The position numbers and the translations under genes were made by a program. The notes beneath the pieces were generated by a model. The model had not been told where the DNA came from. It was given only the letters and a program-made list of their open reading frames with translations, and did not search any database. 64,000 bases of DNA, from NCBI GenBank assembly GCA_016704535.1, contig JADIZZ010000002.1:1-64000 (forward strand), written 5' to 3'. Positions within the stretch are counted from its first letter, which is position 1. Every line of letters begins with the position of its first letter. Origin of the DNA: Betaproteobacteria bacterium. GTDB taxonomy: Bacteria > Pseudomonadota > Gammaproteobacteria > Burkholderiales > Burkholderiaceae_C. This document shows, one piece after another, positions 14,558 through 22,331 of the stretch.

Positions 14558-16501
14558 CCCAGCCACGATCCCAGGGCGGCAGATATCGTCCGGGCAGGCG
14601 GTCGCAGCCGAGTTGGAAGCGCCCCGCCCGTACCTCGTCGACTGTGCCCAGCACCGTAGGATTGAGCGCACGCATGTTCTTGAAGTAGACAGTCCCTGAG
14701 TGATGGATGGATACGCTGGTGTCGGAGCGGCTGTAGTGCCGCACCACGCCGTCGTCGCTTGGGCGAGTGATCGCGTTGCCGGCGGGAAAGTACCGTGGGC
14801 AACGCGTCTCGACCTGGGCAAAGACGTCGTCGAACTCGGGCGCATGGGCCTTCTGCGCCTCGCCGTTGAACTCAGGCGTTGCGACGCGTTCAAGTTCGCA
14901 GAACCAGAAGCCGCGCTCGTGCTCTTGAAGCGAGAGCAGTTCGAAGGGCAAGCCGCCCAGGTTCACACGCAGGAAGGCACAAGGTTGGGACGTTGGCGCC
15001 AGGCCCTGCTGCTTGAAGGCACGGCGGATGACGGCCCAGGCGGCCTCGGTAGGCTGCCGGTCGTCGGTCATCACCAGCTTGGATGCGCGGATGACGCCGT
15101 ACTTTGGCAACGGGCTCGCCAGCAGGGCCTGCAGCTGTCCGAACTCGCGCATGCAAGGCACCAAGTCCTGCTGGCCGCCGACATTCGACCAGCGCGAATG
15201 CGGATGCATCAACGGAACCAGGAGGGAGTGCGATATGGAGCCGACGGTCACAAACACGGCGGGGCTGTCGGCCAGCTTGTGGGAAGACAGCGCAAGGCCC
15301 GGCCCCTGCGCCCATGGTCGCAAGGCCCAAACGTTCGGTTCATAGGTCATCCACACGGTCCAGCCCTGCAGCGCCAGTGCGCCCACGATCACCGTGTTGC
15401 GCATGGCCTGCGTGGCCGGCAGCCGGCGCGCCATTACCTCCACCAGCGGGCCTACCAGCAGGAGCCCCCAAAAGAAGTAGCGCCCGTTGCCGGAGACCCA
15501 GGTCCAGACATAGAAGCACACCATCAGGCCTACGAGCGCACGCCACTGCGCGCCGTCGAGCACGGTGCGCCTGCGATGGGCCAGGGCGGCGATCAGCAGC
15601 AGCCCCGCCAGCAATGCGAAGCGCCAGTCAGGCGCATGGATCTCGGTGTAGAGCCCGGCCACAGGGTCGGCCAGAAGCAAGGGGCGCAATAACCCTTGTT
15701 GCCAGGTGTCGGGTACAAACCGCAGCATGGCTCAGGCGCCGAAGATGCTCTGGAAGAACGGGTAGAACGGATTCCTGTCTGCTGCCAGAGTTGCCATCCC
15801 CAAGGCGCATAGGCCAAGCCGAAGCCAGCCAACGCCCCTATACCGATACCCAATCCACGGCGCAGCGGCAGGGGCCAACCCGGGGTGCGCCACCACCACA
15901 CCAGCAGCAGTGGAATGGCCAGCGCGTTGGACAGCTTGAAAGCACTGCTCACCCCCCACAACGCAGCGGCTGCGGCGGCGCGCCGATCACCGGGCGCCGG
16001 CGCAGCCATCAATGCAATCGCCCAGAGCAGGGGGACAGCTGCCAAGGGGTCGTTGGCCGTCGTACCCATCGATGACAGCACCACCACGCCCATCAGGGCC
16101 AGCGCGCAAGCCGCGCCGCGTTCGAAGATCGCCTGCGCCGCGCTCTTCAAGGACTTGTCCTCCGTCGGGAGCAGGCGCAGGCTGGTCAGCCAGATCGGCG
16201 GCACGATCAACGCACAGAGGAAAGCGCCCCATAAGGCGCCTGCCAGTGCGCCATGGATCGGCAGCAAGCTCAGGCGGTAGATTGGCCAGTAGAGGTAAGG
16301 GTACTGCCAGCTTTGAACGCTGGCCGCAGTCACGTCCAGGTGCCAGCGCGGCGACTCGCTGATCAGGCCAAGATAGACATGGTGATTCAGCGCGTCCCAA
16401 CTCCAACCCCATACGCCGGCATGCAGTGGGAAGGCTGCCACCAGGGCAGCATACAGTGTCGTGATGCCAAGCAGCTCGACCCAATGGGCGCGCGTCATCA
16501 C
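14541..16501 (-). pseudogene. Broken GT-C membrane glycosyltransferase
   Basis: The N-terminal part starts at the ATG 16501 (ATGA overlap with the upstream stop) and encodes a multi-spanning membrane protein with the GT-C-like WSWDALNHHVYLG. Near 15775 a base is missing: the frame changes between QLWQQTG and NPFYPFFQSIFGA. An in-frame TGA (15732-15734) follows, and two codons later an ATG at 15728 opens a 395-residue C-terminal piece in that same second frame. Together the pieces match the intact paralogue at 17794-19848 (for example APWGWQLWQQTG-NPFYPF versus APWAWQLAQAFGNPFFP). Either the gene is dead or two sequence errors are present. The C-terminal ORF alone lacks the catalytic loop. Confidence 0.8.
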
Positions 16502-17724
16502 CCTTGAACGCGATAGATGTGTCGGCTTGAGTCAAACGCGCTGCGCATCGCCGCGAAGAAGATGGATGCCAGCACCGACTGTGTGCCCATCAGCAACAAC
16601 GCCATGGCGGGAATGATCCGCCGCATCGCGGCCTCTGGGGACAGGGCGCCGAAGCCCGAAAGGCCCCAGCCCCAGGCAAGGTTGGCGGAGATCGCCAGGC
16701 CAGTGAACGCAGCCAGCCCACCGAGAATCGGCAGCCAGGGACCGGTGGCCACTCGCAGCGCCCAGCGATCACGCGGGTGCGGCATGTTCAGCTGCGCGTT
16801 TTGACGAGCGAGAACTGCACCCATGGCAAAGAGCATGGTCTGGTAGCCCAAAACCATGCCGGCTGCGGCAAACAACTGCGTGTGGATGCCCACTGGCCAG
16901 CGTCCGAGTCCTGCCGGGTGGGTCAGCGCCACCGCGAGCTGCAAGGCGCTGCCGGCGGCCAGAAGCGCACCGGGATAAAGGAACAGCCAGCGCGGTGTGA
17001 ACAAGAGGAGGAATCGCAGGTGCCGCCAGCCATCTCGCCAGGTCCGCAAATGCGGCGGTCGATCGCGTCCGTCAGGCCAAAGCATCACTGGTACTTCGGC
17101 GATCCTCAACCCGGCAAGGGACGACTTCACCACCATCTCGCTTGCGAACTCCATGCCTTCGCAGCGCAGGCCCAAATTGCGAATGACAGCACGATCGAAA
17201 CCACGCAGGCCGCAATGAAAATCGCCGATCGGTGTCTTGAAGAACAGCCGTCCAATGAAGCTGAGTACCGGGTTTCCAAGGTAGCGATGCAGCAGCGGCA
17301 TCGCACCGGGTCGGATGCCACCACTGAAGCGATTGCCCATCACCAGTTGCTGACCCTGCCGCAACTGGGCAACGATCGCGTCCAGCGGCTCGAAGTCGTA
17401 GCTGTCGTCGGCGTCGCCCATGATCACGTAGCGGCCCGTGGCGGCATTGATGCCGGCGATGAGCGCGGCCCCGTAGCCGCGCACAGAGACTTCAATGACG
17501 CGAGCGCCGCAGGCGGCGGCAATCGATTGCGAGCCATCAGTCGAGCCGTTGTCCGCCACCAGCACCTCGCCCCTGACGCCAGCGCGCGCAAAGAAAGCCT
17601 TCGCCTTGCGTATGCAGGCGGGAAGCGTCCGCGCCTCGTTGAGGCAAGGCATCAAGATCGTCAATTCGAACGGCGCCACTGCCCGTTGGTGCTGGGTCTC
17701 GGCAACCGACGACTCTGCGGACAT
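16498..17724 (-). CDS. DPM1/GtrB-like undecaprenyl-phosphate glycosyltransferase with C-terminal membrane segments
   Basis: The ATG at 17724 has a near-perfect AAAGGAGGT ribosome-binding site, so the longer GTG-started frame from 17748 is not used. The 408-residue protein has a GT2 domain with ILMPCLNEARTLP, VADNGSTDGSQ and the metal site MGDADDSYDF. A membrane-associated C-terminal half begins around residue 240. These enzymes charge undecaprenyl phosphate with a sugar, which GT-C enzymes then use in the periplasm. It sits between two GT-C genes, exactly the partner expected. The downstream gene starts within its stop. Confidence 0.88.
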   Translation of the reverse strand: MSAESSVAETQHQRAVAPFELTILMPCLNEARTLPACIRKAKAFFARAGVRGEVLVADNGSTDGSQSIAAACGARVIEVSVRGYGAALIAGINAATGRYVIMGDADDSYDFEPLDAIVAQLRQGQQLVMGNRFSGGIRPGAMPLLHRYLGNPVLSFIGRLFFKTPIGDFHCGLRGFDRAVIRNLGLRCEGMEFASEMVVKSSLAGLRIAEVPVMLWPDGRDRPPHLRTWRDGWRHLRFLLLFTPRWLFLYPGALLAAGSALQLAVALTHPAGLGRWPVGIHTQLFAAAGMVLGYQTMLFAMGAVLARQNAQLNMPHPRDRWALRVATGPWLPILGGLAAFTGLAISANLAWGWGLSGFGALSPEAAMRRIIPAMALLLMGTQSVLASIFFAAMRSAFDSSRHIYRVQG

Positions 17725-17793
17725 CACTGACCTCCTTTGGTCCGGCACCGACGCTGAGCGGCGGTGCGCGGCTTTGCCAACTTGGTGGCGATG

Positions 17794-19848
17794 TTATGGA
17801 TTGTCGACCTCAATGCGGCCCAGACCGCGTTCGCGCCAACACCTCAACTTGCGCGGCGCGACCAACCAATCCTTGACGAAGCCAAGTTCAACGACGTCGC
17901 CGCCGCCGCGTAGCAGATCGGTGAATCTGACCAGTCCGTCGTCGTTCACCCAGGCAACCATGTCAGGGTAGCTGCGGCGCCAGATTGAGCCGTTCCGCAC
18001 ACTGCGAGACCCTGAGCGAAGCAACTGCGGGCATTCACTTTCCAGGCGATTGAGCACGATGTCAGCGATGTCCTTACCCGCAAGGTCGGTGTCAGGGATG
18101 CCTGGTCCAGGCATGACGCGGCACGTGAGCAGATAAACCCGATCTCGCGGACCAGAGCGTGGGCCTTCCCTTTCGATCACGCCGGGATTGCCTCGGTAGT
18201 CGATGTACTCGCAGTCTCGTGTGTCGACCTGCAAACCAAAGCGCCGCAGTGGGTCGTCGAAGGTTGATGGGTCCGGTGCGATGGGGCGGCCATCAGATTC
18301 GATCGACATCACGAGCTTGAGCATGCGCAGCCGGTCGGCATTGCGGTCCATCAACTGGCGTGCGTGCTGTCCAAGGGGGTCTTCTGGCGCAACTCCCTGC
18401 ACGATGCCGACGAATGAAGATCCCGGCGCCAATAGAGGCAGCAGGAACGATTGCGACTGCCCATCCATGGGGAGATAGACGAAAGGCTCAGTCAGTAGCC
18501 GCTGCGGTATGTTCGCCTGGACCCACCGGCCGTCCCATGGCTGCGCGGCCCAGCGGTACTCGGTCGCGTGCCAGTGAAATAGCGCCTGGACGCCGAACAG
18601 GGTTGCCAGCGCGTAGAAACGAATGCGGGGCCATGTTCCGAGTGCTCGATGCGTGCCGGCCACCAGCAACACGCCGGCGACGCCGGCCATCGGCAGGAAG
18701 TAACGGCTGTTGCCGCTGATGGCCAACCAGATAATCCAGGCAATGACGAACGCAGCCCCCAGCCATGGCAGTGGCCGGAAGCGGTCCGCTTCTGCGACGA
18801 GCACACCACTTCGCCGCCGAGCTGCCCAACCGGCGAGCATCAGGATGGGCAGGAGCAGCAAACCAGCGTAGCGCGCATCGGCTGCCATCACCTCGGTATG
18901 GATGCGCCGCTTGGGGAGCATCATCTCCAGCGGGCGCAAAGCGGCTTCGGCAAGGTCCGACGGCAGGAACCGTGGATCGCGCATCCCGTTGAAGAATCTC
19001 ATCAGAGCTTCAAGCGCGCCCGGGCCCACTGTCGCGGGCGCGTTCGCCGCTGCCACGACCACGGCACTCGAGTTACCGTGCGGCGTGAAGACCTCGTTCA
19101 ACATCGGGAAGAACGGGTTGCCGAAGGCCTGCGCCAGCTGCCAGGCCCACGGTGCAACCAGCAAGAGTGCGGCCACGCCACTGGCAGTTGAGAAGACCAC
19201 CAGAGATAGCAGACGCTTCCTTGTGGTGGCGACGCAGCCCCATACCAGAGGCAACGCGGGAAGCAGCGCCAGCACCGCGTTGGACAGCTTCAGGGCGGCC
19301 GAGGCGCCCAAGAGCACGCCGCCGAGAGCGACCCAGCGAAGCCGCTTGTCATGGAAAGCGTTGACCAGCGCCACGTAGCCGCCCAGGGCCAGAGTGCCTG
19401 TCGTGATGTCGGTGAACGTGGAGCCCAACTCCTGCAGCAGGATCGGGTTCATCGCTCCGAGTGCCACGGCGCCCAGGGTGACCGCTGCTGGCGACGTGCC
19501 GTCTGGTCGCCGGCTCACCGCATGCGCCAGTTCGTAGATCATCCACAGCATGACGCCATGAAGACAGGCAAACGTGACGCCGATCGCCAGCGAGGACCAA
19601 TCGGCACGCACCATCCCATACAGCGGGAGGTGTGCGTACGGGTTGAGGTAGGAGATCGACCCTGCCGGGAAATAGTCGATGCCCAGGCGGTCGTTGACCG
19701 CGCTAAAGCCGGCGTACAGGTGATAGTGCAGCGCGTCCCAGGGCACATCCTTGCCGGCCAGGAGGGTCCAGGCCACAGCGAACACGGCGCTGAGTGCGTA
19801 GACGGCGGGTCGGCGCCAAGCGCCCGTGGCAATGGAGTGCAGTTTCAT
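17794..19848 (-). CDS. GT-C-fold integral membrane glycosyltransferase
   Basis: A 684-residue protein with roughly 10-12 membrane helices in its first 440 residues and a soluble periplasmic-type tail. The first loop holds PWDALHYHLYAGF, an acidic D in the position of the catalytic residue of GT-C enzymes. LGASAALKLSNAVLAL is shared with the broken paralogue at 14541-16501. GT-C enzymes use polyprenyl-phosphate sugars on the periplasmic face, and the adjacent GtrB-like protein would make that donor. It lies directly downstream of pilA beyond a terminator-like hairpin. Involvement in pilin or surface glycan decoration is inferred from position. Confidence 0.75.
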   Translation of the reverse strand: MKLHSIATGAWRRPAVYALSAVFAVAWTLLAGKDVPWDALHYHLYAGFSAVNDRLGIDYFPAGSISYLNPYAHLPLYGMVRADWSSLAIGVTFACLHGVMLWMIYELAHAVSRRPDGTSPAAVTLGAVALGAMNPILLQELGSTFTDITTGTLALGGYVALVNAFHDKRLRWVALGGVLLGASAALKLSNAVLALLPALPLVWGCVATTRKRLLSLVVFSTASGVAALLLVAPWAWQLAQAFGNPFFPMLNEVFTPHGNSSAVVVAAANAPATVGPGALEALMRFFNGMRDPRFLPSDLAEAALRPLEMMLPKRRIHTEVMAADARYAGLLLLPILMLAGWAARRRSGVLVAEADRFRPLPWLGAAFVIAWIIWLAISGNSRYFLPMAGVAGVLLVAGTHRALGTWPRIRFYALATLFGVQALFHWHATEYRWAAQPWDGRWVQANIPQRLLTEPFVYLPMDGQSQSFLLPLLAPGSSFVGIVQGVAPEDPLGQHARQLMDRNADRLRMLKLVMSIESDGRPIAPDPSTFDDPLRRFGLQVDTRDCEYIDYRGNPGVIEREGPRSGPRDRVYLLTCRVMPGPGIPDTDLAGKDIADIVLNRLESECPQLLRSGSRSVRNGSIWRRSYPDMVAWVNDDGLVRFTDLLRGGGDVVELGFVKDWLVAPRKLRCWRERGLGRIEVDNP

Positions 19849-19916
19849 GAAGGGCAGTGCCTGTGGCCAACCGCAGCTGCGTCAATCGGCGAGTAAAGTC
19901 CCTGAGCTGCACAAGT

Positions 19917-19948
19917 GAAAGAGGCGACCGTGAACGGTCGCCTCTTGT
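19917..19948 (-). terminator. Hairpin downstream of pilA
   Basis: AGAGGCGACCG (19920-19930) and CGGTCGCCTCT (19935-19945) form an 11-bp stem with a four-base loop about 30 nt after the pilA stop. On the minus strand it is followed by CTTTCACTT, a poor T-tract. It probably ends or attenuates most pilA transcription, so the downstream glycosyltransferase is expressed at a lower level. Confidence 0.75.
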
Positions 19949-19974
19949 CACGCATTGCGTGAATCAGCCATAGA

Positions 19975-20394
19975 TTATGGGCGGCATTCCGACGGAAGGA
20001 ACTTTGCATTGATGGCCGACGAGCACTTCCACGTCAACTGGCCACCGGCAACGGCGGTCGGGGTCAGGAGCACATCGCCACTCGCGCCGGGCACAGTAGA
20101 AGTGATCGTAACGACGCCGGTCGCGTCAGTTATGGTGATGGTCGACACGTACTTGGTCGCACCCGGGAAGGAGTAACCGCTGTTAGCCGCGGTCACCGAA
20201 GCCAAATCACCCAAGGTCGAGCTGGTCTCAGAAACCGCCAGCTTTGCCGGAGCTCCCATGACGATGACTTCGGACATCTTGGCCCGGGTCGTGTAGTCCT
20301 GGTAAGCCGGCAGTGCCACGGCAGCCAGGATACCGATGATCGCCACGACGATCATCAGTTCGATCAGGGTGAAACCTTGTTGGACGCGCTTCAT
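19975..20394 (-). CDS. pilA: Type IV major pilin PilA
   Basis: The ATG at 20394 (TAGGAG nine bases upstream) gives 139 residues. The leader MKRVQQG and mature start FTLIELMIVVAIIGILAAVA are the classic type IV prepilin signature. Prepilin peptidase cuts after G and the new N-terminal F is methylated; E5 of the mature chain is present. A hydrophobic N-terminal helix is followed by a beta-rich globular domain, and the C-terminal cysteine pair (WKC then SEC) forms the D-region loop. A strong sigma-54 promoter match lies upstream. The neighbouring glycosyltransferases suggest that it is glycosylated. Confidence 0.95.
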   Translation of the reverse strand: MKRVQQGFTLIELMIVVAIIGILAAVALPAYQDYTTRAKMSEVIVMGAPAKLAVSETSSTLGDLASVTAANSGYSFPGATKYVSTITITDATGVVTITSTVPGASGDVLLTPTAVAGGQLTWKCSSAINAKFLPSECRP

Positions 20395-20447
20395 GTACAA
20401 AACTCCTAGGTACGGGATGGAAATGGGGTGGAGGACAACCCCCTTGA

Positions 20448-20465
20448 ATGCAGGGCCCGTGCCAG
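20448..20465 (-). promoter_or_regulatory. Sigma-54 promoter of pilA
   Basis: Read on the minus strand, the site is CTGGCACGGGCCCTGCAT. The -24 element TGGCAC is perfect, and the -12 element reads CTGC against the consensus TTGC, with correct spacing. It lies 54 nt before the pilA start codon. PilA is RpoN- and PilR-controlled in many proteobacteria, which agrees. Confidence 0.85.
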
Positions 20466-20552
20466 GCCGCCATTTCGGTTTCCGTGTGCTGTTTTGCACA
20501 TCGACCGACGCTTCGTGTCACAACCTTCACTGGGCATGGGCCCTCCAGCGCC

Positions 20553-20577
20553 CGGACTGACAAAAACTGTCAGTCCG
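20553..20577 (-). terminator. Hairpin between the phosphodiesterase gene and pilA
   Basis: CGGACTGACA and TGTCAGTCCG form a 10-bp stem with an AAAAC loop, 8 nt after the stop of the phosphodiesterase gene on the minus strand. There is no T-run after the stem, so Rho-independent termination is likely but not certain. It insulates the sigma-54 promoter of pilA from upstream transcription. Confidence 0.7.
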
Positions 20578-20584
20578 CTGCCGC

Positions 20585-21364
20585 TCAATCCGCCAGCGTC
20601 ATCACCTGCCCGGCGTGCAGCGCCTGGATGCGGTGTTCGCTGCGCTGGGCATCGATCTCGGCCATCACCGTGTCCATCTCGCCCGGCTTGATGTGGGTGA
20701 TGTAGACATCGGCCGGCGCCTGCAGGCATGCCAGCTCCTGCTGCAACTGAGACGGGCACAGGTGTCGACTGATGCGGGCCAACGCGAGTTCGTCGTCGCG
20801 GAAGGCGGTCTCGATGACCAGCGCGGCCACCGGCAGGCTTCGTAGGCGTTGCCACAGCGCGGCATTCGGGCCGGTGTCGCCGGTAAAGACCCACGCGCCC
20901 TGGCTGCCCAGCACGGCATAGCCCACGGCCGGCACGGTGTGGCAGGCGGGCAGCACCTCCACGCGGCGGCGGCCCAGGTCCAGCACCTGGCCCACTTCGA
21001 CGGGCTCGAAGCGCAGCACGGGGTTCGTGGTGTCGGGCAGGCGGGTGAAGTCGGGCCAGATCACGCCATTGAACACGTGCAGCCGCAGAGCGGCGATGGT
21101 GGCGGGCAGCGCGTGCACCACCACGGGTGGCTGCGAGGCCGCCATGCGGCGGCGCGTCACGCTGTCGGCCAGCAGGCCGATCGACAGCACGTGGTCGAGG
21201 TGCGAATGGGTGACCAGGATGTGGTCGACCGCGGCCATCTCCTCGAGCGTGAGGTCACCGACGCCGGTGCCGGCGTCGATGAGCACGTTGTCGTCGAGCA
21301 GGAAGGACGTGGTCCGATTGCCCGCGGCAATCGAACCGGAACAGCCGAGAACGCGTATCTGCAT
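20585..21364 (-). CDS. Metallo-beta-lactamase-fold 3',5'-cyclic-nucleotide phosphodiesterase-like hydrolase
   Basis: The ATG at 21364 gives 259 residues, typical for class II (PDE1-like) phosphodiesterases and related RNase Z-like enzymes. The dinuclear zinc motif is T-H53-S-H55-L-D57-H58, with later ligands at CHT and FTGDTG, and the ITHIKPGE stretch near the C-terminus is characteristic of the family. A role in cAMP turnover is the common annotation. It is coded between an FHA signalling protein and pilA, but this does not prove a link to pili. Substrate identity remains unproven. Confidence 0.82.
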   Translation of the reverse strand: MQIRVLGCSGSIAAGNRTTSFLLDDNVLIDAGTGVGDLTLEEMAAVDHILVTHSHLDHVLSIGLLADSVTRRRMAASQPPVVVHALPATIAALRLHVFNGVIWPDFTRLPDTTNPVLRFEPVEVGQVLDLGRRRVEVLPACHTVPAVGYAVLGSQGAWVFTGDTGPNAALWQRLRSLPVAALVIETAFRDDELALARISRHLCPSQLQQELACLQAPADVYITHIKPGEMDTVMAEIDAQRSEHRIQALHAGQVMTLAD

Positions 21365-21539
21365 GGAAGGGCGGGCCGATGGTCCGCCAGAGGGCGGAAG
21401 GGAAGTCGATGCTGATCGTGCCTGCCGAGCCCCGCAAGACACGATGACGCATTTGCGACTGCGCTCCGTTGCCGCGCGTGTACCTTCGTGAAGCCCTTCA
21501 CGGCCGCCGTCGTCAGCGTCCGCCGGACCGGGCTGGGCT

Positions 21540-22244
21540 TTACCGGCAGACGAACTGCATCTGCGTGCCGGCCAGCTCGATGACGTCGCCGTTGCGCAGG
21601 GGCACCGAATCGCCCACCAGGGCCACGCCGTTGATGCTGGGCCGCGCGGCGCCCTCGACGTGGGCGAAGGCGTAGCCGTTGGGCCGCTTGGTGATGGACG
21701 CCACCTGCACACCGGGCTTGCCCACGGTGGTGACCACCTTGGTGAGCGTGACCTCGCGGCCGGCAGCGGCGCCGTTCAGTACCTTGATCGACGCCGCCGG
21801 TACGGCGGGCGCAGGCGCGTGGCTGCCCAGGCCGCCGAAGTTGGAATGCACGGCACCTGGGTAAGCCGGGCTGCCCGAGGCGCCGGGGCTGGGCGCGTGC
21901 ATCGGCGGCGGGCTGGTGCTGGGCCGCATGATCATGGTCTTCTCGTACTCGCCCGACTCGTCGACCAGGAACTTGATCTTGTACTTGCCGATCTCGACCG
22001 TGTCGTTGTGGGTCAGCAGCTGCTTCTTGATCGCCTTGCCGTTGATGTAGGTGCCGTTCGTGCTGTTGAGGTCTTCGATGAAGACGTCGGCGCCCACCAT
22101 CTGCAGCACGGCGTGTTCGCCGCTGACGGCAAGGTTGTCGATCACGATGTCGTTGTAAGGACGGCGGCCGAGGGTGGTCTTGTCCTTCGTGATCTGGACT
22201 TCCTTGATGACCACACCGTCGAGCGAAACCACCAGCTTGCCCAT
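21540..22244 (-). CDS. Protein with two FHA domains
   Basis: The 234-residue protein begins with a clear FHA domain: LGRRPYNDIVIDNLAVSGEH, then DLNSTNGTYING, which include the phosphothreonine-binding R, S and N residues. A proline-rich linker (about residues 105-150) joins a second, weaker FHA-like domain (IKVLNGAAAGREVTLTK, then SINGVALVG). FHA domains read phosphothreonine marks. The Ser/Thr kinase-phosphatase gene lies 88 nt upstream on the same strand, so this protein is a likely substrate or effector of it. Family resemblance is strong; the output is unknown. Confidence 0.9.
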   Translation of the reverse strand: MGKLVVSLDGVVIKEVQITKDKTTLGRRPYNDIVIDNLAVSGEHAVLQMVGADVFIEDLNSTNGTYINGKAIKKQLLTHNDTVEIGKYKIKFLVDESGEYEKTMIMRPSTSPPPMHAPSPGASGSPAYPGAVHSNFGGLGSHAPAPAVPAASIKVLNGAAAGREVTLTKVVTTVGKPGVQVASITKRPNGYAFAHVEGAARPSINGVALVGDSVPLRNGDVIELAGTQMQFVCR

Positions 22245-22331
22245 GCCTGCCCTCGATTCAATCCGTTGCCGGCCGCAGCGGCCACGGCGCCTTGCGGCGC
22301 ACCTGTTCTGCCTGGGGCAGCGCCTGCCGCC

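Noticed and set aside
21469..21675. Short plus-strand ORF between the phosphodiesterase and FHA genes
   Set aside because: It has no ribosome-binding site and largely overlaps the end of the FHA gene in antisense.
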